From: Kiritimatiellia bacterium
GTDB lineage: Bacteria; Verrucomicrobiota; Kiritimatiellia; RFP12; UBA1067
Direction: 5' to 3'
DNA length: 14,243 bases
Assembly (NCBI GenBank): GCA_028707675.1
Contig: JAQWAM010000007.1
Coordinates: 1 to 14,243, forward strand
Shown piece by piece: positions 1 through 6,964 of the stretch. A program made the position numbers and the translations under genes. Positions within the stretch are counted from its first letter, which is position 1; each line of letters starts with the position of its first letter. The notes beneath the pieces were generated by a model. It searched no databases. It worked only from the letters and a program-made list of their open reading frames with translations, and was not told the DNA's origin.

Positions 1-392
1 TCGTGCCACTCCATGCCCCCTGCGCCGTGCACCGCCTCCGGCACCGCGTGTTTGCCTAGCAACGCAAGCGTCGCAGCATCATGCACATACACCCACGAAT
101 CCGCCGCGCCGGGCTCCTGATTGAACTTGCCGTGATTGACCGCCACGTACACCTTGCCGTTATGGAACGTGAGATCCCCGTAATGATTCGGAACATCCAC
201 TCTTCCCGTCTCTTTGCCGCCGCTGTCGGTTTTAACCAAAACCGTGGTGAAAGACCAGAATATGTTCCCCTGGTCATCCCTGACAATACCCTGCAGGTGT
301 CCCTTGTAATCCCCGGGGCAGTTGACCCGATCTTGCGCCGCGCAGAAATTCAGAACCCCGCCAGCAGCCAACACCAACATTGCTCTCTTCAT
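1..392 (-). CDS. Secreted hypothetical protein, probable beta-propeller (3' end outside the window)
   Basis: An open frame of 130 codons runs off the left edge, so only the N-terminal part is present. The start at 392 is chosen because AAAGGAG stands 8 bases upstream. Residues 1-20 form a signal peptide: MKRA, a hydrophobic run, then an Ala-Ala-Gln junction. The mature part has repeated short Asp/Gly turns and beta-type segments such as GIVRDDQGNIFWSF, HYGDLTFHNGKVYVAVNH and SWVYVHDAATLALLG. These resemble the blades of NHL/YncE-like propellers. The family call is inference from this pattern and no catalytic motif is visible. It follows gatC on the same strand after a 101-bp spacer carrying an 8-bp tandem array. 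The existence of the gene is well supported by its RBS, signal peptide and continuous frame; its function is not known. Confidence 0.75.
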   Translation of the reverse strand, partial: MKRAMLVLAAGGVLNFCAAQDRVNCPGDYKGHLQGIVRDDQGNIFWSFTTVLVKTDSGGKETGRVDVPNHYGDLTFHNGKVYVAVNHGKFNQEPGAADSWVYVHDAATLALLGKHAVPEAVHGAGGMEWH

Positions 393-440
393 TCTGTCAT
401 CTCCTTTTCACTGGCATGCCATAGTGATGCCCGGATTTAA

Positions 441-472
441 CCTTACCACCTAAACACCTTACGACCTAAGCT
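441..472. repeat. Short degenerate tandem array, 8-bp period, 4 units
   Basis: Four consecutive 8-bp units read CCTTACCA, CCTAAACA, CCTTACGA and CCTAAGCT. The CCTWA core is kept in all four. The array lies between the gatC stop (494-496) and the start of the next minus-strand gene (392). It belongs to a set of seven such spacer arrays in the window. Confidence 0.7.
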
Positions 473-493
473 TCCTATGGGACGCTACTGATT

Positions 494-784
494 TCAGGCA
501 TCCTCAACGATCTTGGGCAGCCTGAACTCGGCGCCGCTGCGGTCAGGAGCGTTCGCCAGAAACCTTTCGCGATCCAAGGACGGCGCGACCTCGTCCTCGC
601 GCATAACATTGACCAGCGGCTGCCCGTGCATAGTCGCCTCGACACCGGAAACATCCACGCTGGCGATCTGATCCACATATCCGACAATCGTTTCCAACTG
701 CGCTTGGAACAGCCGCTTCTCCTCCGGCGTCAAATCAAGACGCGCCAGCTCCGCCACGTATGAAACGTCAATCTTTTTAGTCAT
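494..784 (-). CDS. gatC: Asp-tRNA(Asn)/Glu-tRNA(Gln) amidotransferase subunit C
   Basis: This 96-residue protein matches GatC in length and pattern: an N-terminal helix with VSYVAELARLDLTPEE, then FQAQLETIVGYVDQI, a central GVEATMH segment, and the C-terminal RED...FLANAPDRSGAEFRLPKIVE stretch typical of the family. GatC is the small subunit that wraps around and stabilises GatA in the GatCAB complex, which transamidates mischarged Glu-tRNA(Gln) or Asp-tRNA(Asn) in the cytoplasm. The start at 784 gives the expected N-terminus; the upstream ribosome site is weak (GGAA close to the ATG). gatA and gatB are not beside it: the next gene on the strand encodes an unrelated secreted protein. The 285-bp upstream spacer holds a possible dyad operator and the previous gene's terminator. 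Confidence 0.93.
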   Translation of the reverse strand: MTKKIDVSYVAELARLDLTPEEKRLFQAQLETIVGYVDQIASVDVSGVEATMHGQPLVNVMREDEVAPSLDRERFLANAPDRSGAEFRLPKIVEDA

Positions 785-808
785 TCCGCAAGCTTCCGTC
801 CTAGTCTA

Positions 809-890
809 TTACATCACGTATAAATCAGCCTTCTAGCACACTGTACAGCTAAAAAAATTCGGGCATGATTTCATTGTTTACATGATGTAA
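809..890. promoter_or_regulatory. Candidate dyad operator pair upstream of gatC
   Basis: A perfect 13-bp palindrome, TTACATGATGTAA, lies at 878-890. A related sequence, TTACATCACGTAT, lies at 809-821 and matches it at 10 of 13 positions. The second is about 25 bases upstream of the gatC ATG and contains TGTAAT on the minus strand, a plausible -10 box. A further ATGTAA half-site occurs within 907-912. Whether a regulator binds here is inference. Confidence 0.25.
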
Positions 891-902
891 CTGCTTTATT
901 CC

Positions 903-929
903 AATCATGTAAATCCTGTCATCCTGTCT
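903..929. repeat. Short degenerate tandem array, 8/9-bp period, 3 units
   Basis: The units AATCATGTA, AATCCTGTC and ATCCTGTCT follow one another. On the minus strand this reads as repeated ACAGGAT/ACATGAT. It lies beyond the terminator of the discoidin-domain gene and upstream of gatC. Confidence 0.5.
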
Positions 930-1006
930 AGGAAAACCACCGCTTTTGTTTTCACTGAATACTAAGTATACTCATCTGCCAAGCGTGACTCAATTCAAAA
1001 GAACGC

Positions 1007-1040
1007 AAAAAAAGAGGGCGCGGCTTAACACCGCGCCCTC
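1007..1040 (-). terminator. Intrinsic terminator of the discoidin-domain gene
   Basis: A perfect 10-bp stem pairs GAGGGCGCGG (1014-1023) with CCGCGCCCTC (1031-1040) around a 7-base loop. Seven A residues at 1007-1013 become a T tract directly after the stem on the minus strand. It starts about 30 bases past the stop at 1070. The plus strand has no T tract after the stem, so it should work only for the minus-strand gene. Confidence 0.92.
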
Positions 1041-1069
1041 GTTCACAAACCATTTGATCCGCGGACTTA

Positions 1070-1735
1070 TCAGCGCCCGTAAATCTCGACTTCCGTGTAG
1101 TGGTTCATCTCGTTGGATGTGTTGCCGCGGCTGTAAAAGCGCACATAGCGTCCTTTCACCCCGTTCACCGCGAAGGGGCGTCCGTAGTGATCCTCCACAT
1201 ACTCTTTTTCCTTGCCCTCACCCAACTTTGACGAGTTGTCGTGATCGTTGTTGAAAACGGTCACAACCCCGTCGATGAAGTCCGGGTCATTCGAGATCTG
1301 GCAGATCACGTCGCGGTACACACGCGCCTCACCGTGATAATGCCACACGCACGCCGCCTGTATTTCTTTCTCCGCGCCCAGATCCACCTGCACCCACTGC
1401 GTGCCGGGCCCGAGTTCGACATACGTCGCGGCGTCATGCTCTTTGTCGCCGTCCGTGATATACTCCAGCTCTCCGATTATCGGCTCGGGGTCACTCGACG
1501 TGACCTTGCAGTCGCGCGAAAGAACCTTGTCCGCACCTGCCGGAACCTCCAGCGGAGGGCGCGGCTTTCCGCCGCGGGCAGGCTCCAAGTTCGGCGAGCG
1601 GATATCCTTGGGCGTTCCCGTGAACTGCGGCTTCGGCAGTTCGATCTTGAGCTGCACCTTGCCCGCCTCCTGAGCCCCGGCCACAACCGCCAAACCGGCC
1701 ATGGCCGCAACCAGCATCATTTTGTCCATCTTCAT
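1070..1735 (-). CDS. Secreted F5/8 type C (discoidin-like) domain protein
   Basis: The protein has 221 residues. Residues 1-21 form a signal peptide ending Ala-Gly-Ala. A Pro-rich linker (about 33-67) leads to one discoidin/CBM32-like beta-sandwich (about 70-220). Its signs are YITDGDKEHDAATYVELG, WVQVDLG (114-120), the ISNDPDF strand and the terminal GVKGRYVRFYSRG...EVEIYGR. In this family the sandwich usually binds carbohydrate or another surface ligand. No catalytic domain is attached, so a binding or adhesion role outside the cytoplasm is likely; the ligand cannot be told. The start at 1735 is supported by AAGGAGG 5 bases upstream; a second Met two codons later is possible. A strong terminator ends the transcript. 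The gene lies 100 bp downstream of apbE, with a 9-bp tandem array between them. Confidence 0.88.
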   Translation of the reverse strand: MKMDKMMLVAAMAGLAVVAGAQEAGKVQLKIELPKPQFTGTPKDIRSPNLEPARGGKPRPPLEVPAGADKVLSRDCKVTSSDPEPIIGELEYITDGDKEHDAATYVELGPGTQWVQVDLGAEKEIQAACVWHYHGEARVYRDVICQISNDPDFIDGVVTVFNNDHDNSSKLGEGKEKEYVEDHYGRPFAVNGVKGRYVRFYSRGNTSNEMNHYTEVEIYGR

Positions 1736-1800
1736 ACCATCCTCCTTATCCGGCTCCCTTCGAAGCCAATAACCGTTTGTTGTTACTTTTTCATCGTTTG

Positions 1801-1836
1801 TCCGACCTGTCCGACACGTCCGACACGTCTGACACC
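1801..1836. repeat. Short tandem array, 9-bp period, 4 units (TCCGACCTG type)
   Basis: Four exact-length units read TCCGACCTG, TCCGACACG, TCCGACACG and TCTGACACC. The array ends at the apbE stop codon (1836-1838 on the plus strand). Its unit is shared with the array at 5567-5602. Confidence 0.85.
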
Positions 1837-2804
1837 TAAATCCTTACCCCGCTCGATACCGGGAACTCCCCGTACCTGCGCACCGGACTACGCACACGAT
1901 CCAGCCACTCCGGCTGCCCGCGCGCCGTCAGCACCCCGCTGCCGGCCAATTCCTCACACGCCCGCCTGATCTCCGCCGGGCGCATGCCCAGACTCGCCGT
2001 AGACAGCGCGTCCGCCACCGCGGCGGTCGGCGCGCAGGCCCATGCGGCGCTGTGCCGCACGGCCGCGCCGCCCCGCCGCACGTCCACCACATGCGCACCC
2101 TTCACCTCAAACCCGGAGCCGCTCAAGGCCCCGCCGCTCATTCGCACGGTCTCCAACCCGGCCCGCCCGCGCCAGTCGCCGCCGACATTTACCGGCCATC
2201 CTCCGCCGCCGGCCTCCATCGATCCGCGGGCCGCGACCGTGCTGGTGCCGCCGTGTACCAGAAAATCCGTGAAGTCCCAGTCTTTTTCCAGCAAATCACA
2301 TGCCACATCCAGCGCGTACCCCTTGGCGACCGCTCCGAAGTCAAGCTCCAGCGGGCTCGGCCGCCCCAGCCGGTCCGGCCGCACCGCCACCAGCAGATTC
2401 TCCGTGTCGATAACCAGCCGGTTCATGCCGCACGCCGCCAGCGCATCTTCCAGCTCACGCGCGGTCAGCGCCCGCCAGCGGTGCTTGACCTCCCGCAGCC
2501 TGTCCATCACGCTGCCCACCGTCACGTCAAAGCGCCCGCCGGTGGCCGCGCACACGCGCGTCGCTGTCAGCAGCAGATCCATCAGCTCCGGCGCCACCCG
2601 GAAGGTCTCGCCCGGTTTCAGCCGGCTGATCAGCGCCACCTCGCTGGCGTCCAGAAAGCGGCTGCACATCTGCTCCAGCCGGTCGACCTTCTGAAACACG
2701 GCGTTCGCCGCGCTGACCGCCAATCGCCGGTCATCCGCCACGATCATCAGCTCGAAAACCGTGAACATGGCCTGATGCTCGAACCGGAGCCCCCGATCTG
2801 TCAT
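1836..2804 (-). CDS. apbE: FAD:protein FMN transferase (ApbE family)
   Basis: This 322-residue protein has the ApbE order of motifs: a N-terminal EHQAMFTVFEL, GGRFDVTVGSVMDRLR (89-104), LDFGAVAKGYALD (154-166), GGT (185-187), HVVDVRRG (238-245) and ADALSTASLG (264-273). In the family the last motif holds the Asp and Thr that bind magnesium and flavin. ApbE enzymes move FMN from FAD onto Ser/Thr of periplasmic or membrane electron-transfer proteins. Unusually, no signal peptide or lipobox is visible, so this copy may act in the cytoplasm, unless its true start differs. It follows the multihaem cytochrome/membrane fusion by only 15 bp, so the two are probably co-transcribed. That neighbour shows no classical (S/T)GA(T/S)-type flavinylation motif, so its substrate is unidentified. 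Confidence 0.9.
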   Translation of the reverse strand: MTDRGLRFEHQAMFTVFELMIVADDRRLAVSAANAVFQKVDRLEQMCSRFLDASEVALISRLKPGETFRVAPELMDLLLTATRVCAATGGRFDVTVGSVMDRLREVKHRWRALTARELEDALAACGMNRLVIDTENLLVAVRPDRLGRPSPLELDFGAVAKGYALDVACDLLEKDWDFTDFLVHGGTSTVAARGSMEAGGGGWPVNVGGDWRGRAGLETVRMSGGALSGSGFEVKGAHVVDVRRGGAAVRHSAAWACAPTAAVADALSTASLGMRPAEIRRACEELAGSGVLTARGQPEWLDRVRSPVRRYGEFPVSSGVRI

Positions 2805-2819
2805 ATAACCGCCCGCCCG

Positions 2820-5546
2820 TTACTCCTTGCGGCCGCCCGTCAAAAGCATCCAGGCCGAAACCGCCAAAAACGCCATGGACGAACAACGGTGCGTCCACAG
2901 CATGATCACTTGCCACCCGGTGTCGAACAAGGTCATCATCGGCGCGACCGCCGAGAAGATGACCGCGGAGCCGAGCATCAGGACCACCGCCCATAGCCCG
3001 TTTCGCCGGTTGTTCGCCAGCCTGCGGCTTCCGCGCAGCCATATCAACGCCATCAGGCACACCGCGAAGAGGCCGCCCGCAACCATGTGAAAAATCAGCG
3101 CGTACCCGGTCATCAGATGGAACAGCCAGCCAGAAACGCCGGACAGCCCGAGGTAAACCGCCGCCGCGCCCAAACCCCAAGCCGAAAGTTGATCGATCTT
3201 AACCATCAGTGTCTCGGTCGGCTTGCCGTACGGGATGCCGCCCTTGCCCAGCGCGACCGGCACCGCCGCGGCGACAAACGCCACCGAAACCAGCGCTATC
3301 AAAACGAAAACAACCCAGAGGAAGACCTTGAAGAGCGGGCGCATAAGGAAGGTTATCCCGAAAACCTTGTTGTAGCTGCCGCTAAGCTCCATGAATGCGT
3401 GCTGCGCCTTCACCAGCGCGCGGGTCGTCAGCAGCGGTCCGGTAGAAGCTACCTGCGTGAAGAAGAATGCCGAGTCCGGCGTGTGGCAGTCAGCGCACTT
3501 GGCCGGCGCCGCGCCGCGCGCCATCCTTCCGGGACGCACGTCGTGGCCGACCGCCCAGGAGACCGCGGCCGCCGCCTTCTCCTCGCGAACAACAAGCTCG
3601 CCGCCAGCCCCCAACTCCCAAACCTGTCCGTGCGCCACGTAAACCGCGCGCTCCACGCCGCGCTCTTGCATCCGCTTAAGGCCCGCCGCCGCCATCTCTT
3701 CCGTGAGGGTATAATCGCTGCCGCCCAGCGCCTTGACATTTTTGGCCACATATTCAGAAACCAGCGGTGTGAACGACCCGTCCTTATACCATCCCGCCTG
3801 CGGCACATCGCACGCGCCCGGCGCGTTTGTGGAGATCATCGTGTCGCCGCTGCCGCCCCGATAAAAGAGCGCGCTCCCGATCACTACCGACCCGTAACCG
3901 TTGGTCACCGCCAACGGCGAGGCATCCAATGTCTGCAAAAGGTTGGCGAGTTCTTTCTCCGCATCCTGCCGGGCGATCAACTGTTCGTCGCTCATCTTTT
4001 CAGTGTCGGCTGCCGGGTCATACGCGGGTATAGCCGCGATCAGGTTGGTCGCTGTCTTGTAATACCAGCCATCCGCCGCGGCAGACCCCTCTACCGGCAC
4101 CGCCACGCCGTCCACATTGCTTTGGAACAACGCGCCGCCGATCGCCAGCGTCGGTTTGCCGGGGATGTTGGCGTCTGTAGCCAGTGTGTTCAGCAGGAGC
4201 CCGGCCTGCTCGCGCACGTCCAGCAGCCCGGCGCAAGCCTCGTGCACACGCTCCGGCAGCAGCGGCGTCACGCTGGACGGGTCATCGGCGCCGCGCGCAC
4301 CCCAGAAGGCAGGCCACGCCATGCGGCGCGGTTCGATCTTGCCCGCGCTGTTGCGCACGAAAACCGGCTCGATGATGAAAGGCTGCGGCGTGGCCCAGCG
4401 GGCGCGGCCGTAGACCCCCATGCGGTTGGCGCGCGATGTGCGCACCTGCGCCAGCTCGCCGTCGCGGGTCACCCCGGAGTGGCAGGCCGTACAGCTCAAA
4501 TCCTTGAAATGGCTGATCGGAATGCCGACATGCCGCGGCAGCGGCGCGCCGTACCGCCCGGCCTTGACACCGTTTTCACCCATGTGGCACGCGGTGCAAC
4601 TGGCTGTCGCGCGGGCGCGATCCATGCACCCCGTGTTGTCGCCCTCGTAACCGCGCGCGATCTTGTGGTCCAGCCCGGCCGAGTGGCAGTCGGTACAGGA
4701 CATGCCCGCGCGCAGATGCACATCGCCGTCAATATCCTTACTTCCCATTCCGGCCTGCGAGGTCGCGTGGCAGTTCAGGCAGTTCTCCGAACGAGGATTG
4801 CCGACCTCAAGAACCACACGGTTCTTGGAGTCGAACCGGCGCTTGTCATATAGCACATGCGGCGGCACGGCGTAGACCGCGTCATCGCGGTTCAGACCGC
4901 GCAGCAGCCCCCAGTAGTCGGCCACACGCGAGCCCATGCCGCGTATATCACCCAGGCCCAAGGCGCCGGTCGCGGCCCAGCGGTAGTTCTGCCGCAGGAT
5001 CAGCCGTACCCATTCGCTATGGTCATACTCCGCACTTTGGCTGTGGCAGGCGAAACAGTTCACCTCCACCGGCCCCGAAACCTCCCAGCGCGCGCGCGGT
5101 CCGCCTTCCGCGTAAAGGTCCGCAGGCTCGGCAATGTCACCGCCCGGCAGGTGCCGCCCGAAGGCATAGACCCATTCCCAGTCGGTCATGCCGAGCGCGC
5201 CGGGCTTGTGCGTACCCGGCCAGTCGCGCAGGCTCATGGGGATCTGCGAGCCGCTCACGGGATCAATCAGAAACCACGGCTGCGCCGGCCGCCCCGGCTC
5301 CCGGGAGGAGGACATGTTGGAGTGCCAGCCCGCCGCGATGGTCTCGTAATCGTGGCACTGGCCGCAGGTCTTGCGCGCGCTCATCGGCAAGGCGCCCGGC
5401 GCGCCGGGCACGATCGGGTCGCCGAACTCGTCATTAAGAGCCAGACGGTGTACCGGCACATTACGCCCGCCGTCCCAGTGCGATTCTACCGCCGCGAATG
5501 CCGCAACGGACGCAAGCGCCAAAACCGTTGTCAAAAGTCTTTTCAT
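2820..5546 (-). CDS. Multihaem c-type cytochrome fused to a C-terminal b-type-like membrane domain
   Basis: The protein has 908 residues. Residues 1-19 are a Sec signal peptide. Seven CXXCH haem c sites start at residues 61, 164, 256, 284, 317, 352 and 684. Residues 390-680 have no haem site but contain two similar blocks (about 464-500 and 554-600: G-x-ALF, then GWY). Five hydrophobic helices follow at about 738-766, 787-811, 814-837, 849-871 and 878-902. His810, His820 and His886 lie in or next to them and could ligate b haem. This layout suggests an inner-membrane quinone oxidoreductase passing electrons between the quinone pool and a periplasmic haem chain. It resembles CbcL of Geobacter in design, but homology was not tested. 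AGGAAAG upstream supports the start. apbE follows after 15 bp. Direction of electron flow and the final acceptor or donor are unknown. Confidence 0.85.
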   Translation of the reverse strand: MKRLLTTVLALASVAAFAAVESHWDGGRNVPVHRLALNDEFGDPIVPGAPGALPMSARKTCGQCHDYETIAAGWHSNMSSSREPGRPAQPWFLIDPVSGSQIPMSLRDWPGTHKPGALGMTDWEWVYAFGRHLPGGDIAEPADLYAEGGPRARWEVSGPVEVNCFACHSQSAEYDHSEWVRLILRQNYRWAATGALGLGDIRGMGSRVADYWGLLRGLNRDDAVYAVPPHVLYDKRRFDSKNRVVLEVGNPRSENCLNCHATSQAGMGSKDIDGDVHLRAGMSCTDCHSAGLDHKIARGYEGDNTGCMDRARATASCTACHMGENGVKAGRYGAPLPRHVGIPISHFKDLSCTACHSGVTRDGELAQVRTSRANRMGVYGRARWATPQPFIIEPVFVRNSAGKIEPRRMAWPAFWGARGADDPSSVTPLLPERVHEACAGLLDVREQAGLLLNTLATDANIPGKPTLAIGGALFQSNVDGVAVPVEGSAAADGWYYKTATNLIAAIPAYDPAADTEKMSDEQLIARQDAEKELANLLQTLDASPLAVTNGYGSVVIGSALFYRGGSGDTMISTNAPGACDVPQAGWYKDGSFTPLVSEYVAKNVKALGGSDYTLTEEMAAAGLKRMQERGVERAVYVAHGQVWELGAGGELVVREEKAAAAVSWAVGHDVRPGRMARGAAPAKCADCHTPDSAFFFTQVASTGPLLTTRALVKAQHAFMELSGSYNKVFGITFLMRPLFKVFLWVVFVLIALVSVAFVAAAVPVALGKGGIPYGKPTETLMVKIDQLSAWGLGAAAVYLGLSGVSGWLFHLMTGYALIFHMVAGGLFAVCLMALIWLRGSRRLANNRRNGLWAVVLMLGSAVIFSAVAPMMTLFDTGWQVIMLWTHRCSSMAFLAVSAWMLLTGGRKE

Positions 5547-5566
5547 CTTTGCTTTCCTATCTTCTG

Positions 5567-5602
5567 CCAGACCTGTCAGACACGTCCGACCTGTCAGACT
5601 TT
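5567..5602. repeat. Short tandem array, 9-bp period, 4 units (TCCGACCTG type)
   Basis: The units are CCAGACCTG, TCAGACACG, TCCGACCTG and TCAGACTTT. The array sits 9 bases downstream of the oxidoreductase stop codon and upstream of the cytochrome ribosome site. It has the same unit and copy number as the array at 1801-1836. Confidence 0.82.
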
Positions 5603-5611
5603 TGAACCTTA

Positions 5612-6964
5612 CTAAACGTGAAACTCTTCCGGCTTGAAACGGATCGTCTTGCCCTCGGCCACTGAACGGTTGGCGGCCAGCACCGCCACCGCCGACTCGT
5701 ACGCCAGACTGGCCGGGCAGGTCAGAAGCTCCGGCTTGTTGCGGCGGACCGCCAGGAAGAAATTCTCAAGATGCGGCATGTGCGCCGGCTTGAGCAGATC
5801 TACCGGCAACGGCCATCCGTCTGCCTCGGCCGTCACGCGCACGTCCAGCGCCGCGTTGGAGGTAACCGCAGCCTCGACAGGCTTCTTGAGCGGCAGCACC
5901 AGCCCCTGCTTGGCGAATATGTCCCAGTTGGGCACACCGTCACGCACCTCGCGCTGCACCGCGTTGCCGCGCGCCGCGATCTCGGAAATGGTCAGCGAAC
6001 CGTTCTCGCCCATGAACTGTTCGTAAAAACCGCCGCGGCTGGAGGTCGTCAGCACCTGATAGTAGGCGCGGTTGATCACGCCCTCCTTGGTCTTGAACTC
6101 GTAGATCGCCATCACGTTGTCGTTCATCTGGCGATTGTAATAGTCGTTGCCGCCGATGGCCGTGACCGTGACGGGCACACAATCCCACACCCAGAAGAAA
6201 AGGTCGATCTGGTGCGAACCCAAGTCAACCATCGGCCCGCCCCCGTACTTGTCGAACCAGCGCCAGTTGAGGAACTGCTCCATGTTCTCGTAGCCGTACT
6301 TCTGCAGGGTCTCGGTCGGGATGTTCAGTCGTTCGCGCACCGACAGGAACGGCGCCACCGAGCGGTTCCACTGGCCGTAGGCGTGCGTCACGCGCCCCAG
6401 CATCTTGGCCTCGCGGATCACGCGATTGATGGCGTGCATGTAACGCGGGTTGGAACGGCGCTGATGGCCGATCTGGAAAATCTTGCCGGTGCGGCGCTGG
6501 CCCAAGACCATCTCCTTGGCTTTCTCAAGGCGGTTGGACATCCCTTTCTCGCAATAGACGTGCTTGCCCTTCTCCATGCAATAGACGCTGTGCTCCGCGT
6601 GCATCCAGTCCGGCGTCGCCACGATCACGCAGTCGATGTTCTTGTCCTCTTTGTCCAGCATCTCGCGGTAATCTTCGTACACGTTGATCTCGTGGCCCAG
6701 CGAGCGCAGCCGCCCGCGCGCCATCTTGCGGCGGTAGTTCCAGATGTCGCAGACCGCCTTGAACCGCACCCCGGGGATCTTCATCGCGGCGTCGGTGAGT
6801 ATCTCGCCCTCGGCGCCGTAACCGATCACCGCCACATTAACCTGATCGTCCTTGGGGCCGATCGTGTTGGCCTCCTGACTCAAAATGTTGAAGCTCGGCA
6901 ACAGGGCTGCCGCAGCCGCGGTGGATTTGATGAAGTCTCTCCGGTTGGCTTTCGTGATGTCCAT
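5612..6964 (-). CDS. Gfo/Idh/MocA family oxidoreductase with Tat signal
   Basis: The protein has 450 residues. NRRDFIKSTAAAAALL (residues 7-22) is a twin-arginine signal, so the folded, cofactor-loaded enzyme is probably exported. A Rossmann domain follows: VAVIGYGAEGE (44-54) binds the dinucleotide, VIVATPDWMHAEH (113-125) and VYCEKG (136-141) are typical. The C-terminal substrate domain shows GGGPMVDLGSHQIDL (241-255), with His251 at the usual catalytic position. The canonical EKP is EKG here, although the Lys is kept. The family oxidises or reduces sugars and related polyols using NAD(P); some exported members act as NAD-dependent glycosidases. The exact substrate cannot be read from the sequence. 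AAAAGGAG 7 bases upstream fixes the start. It is the first minus-strand gene of a divergent pair and precedes the cytochrome gene by 65 bp. Confidence 0.92.
   Translation of the reverse strand: MDITKANRRDFIKSTAAAAALLPSFNILSQEANTIGPKDDQVNVAVIGYGAEGEILTDAAMKIPGVRFKAVCDIWNYRRKMARGRLRSLGHEINVYEDYREMLDKEDKNIDCVIVATPDWMHAEHSVYCMEKGKHVYCEKGMSNRLEKAKEMVLGQRRTGKIFQIGHQRRSNPRYMHAINRVIREAKMLGRVTHAYGQWNRSVAPFLSVRERLNIPTETLQKYGYENMEQFLNWRWFDKYGGGPMVDLGSHQIDLFFWVWDCVPVTVTAIGGNDYYNRQMNDNVMAIYEFKTKEGVINRAYYQVLTTSSRGGFYEQFMGENGSLTISEIAARGNAVQREVRDGVPNWDIFAKQGLVLPLKKPVEAAVTSNAALDVRVTAEADGWPLPVDLLKPAHMPHLENFFLAVRRNKPELLTCPASLAYESAVAVLAANRSVAEGKTIRFKPEEFHV

Larger units (their letters stand above)
785..1069. other. 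285-bp spacer between gatC and the discoidin-domain gene
   Basis: This AT-richer stretch contains, from right to left, the intrinsic terminator of the preceding minus-strand gene, a short 8/9-bp tandem array, and two related palindromic sites in the probable gatC promoter region. No RNA gene, convincing small ORF or mobile-element end was recognised. A plus-strand frame starting at 946 has no ribosome site and runs into the discoidin gene on the opposite strand, so it is not considered a gene. Confidence 0.5.

Noticed and set aside
946..1254. Small plus-strand gene of 102 codons
   Set aside because: It crosses the minus-strand terminator and the 3' end of the discoidin gene, lacks a ribosome site and has no recognisable domain.
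3087..4853. A 588-codon open frame on the plus strand
   Set aside because: It is the opposite strand of the multihaem cytochrome gene. It is rich in Arg, His and Gln, as expected of a GC-rich shadow frame, and has no ribosome site or known domain. The minus-strand frame has seven CXXCH sites and a signal peptide.
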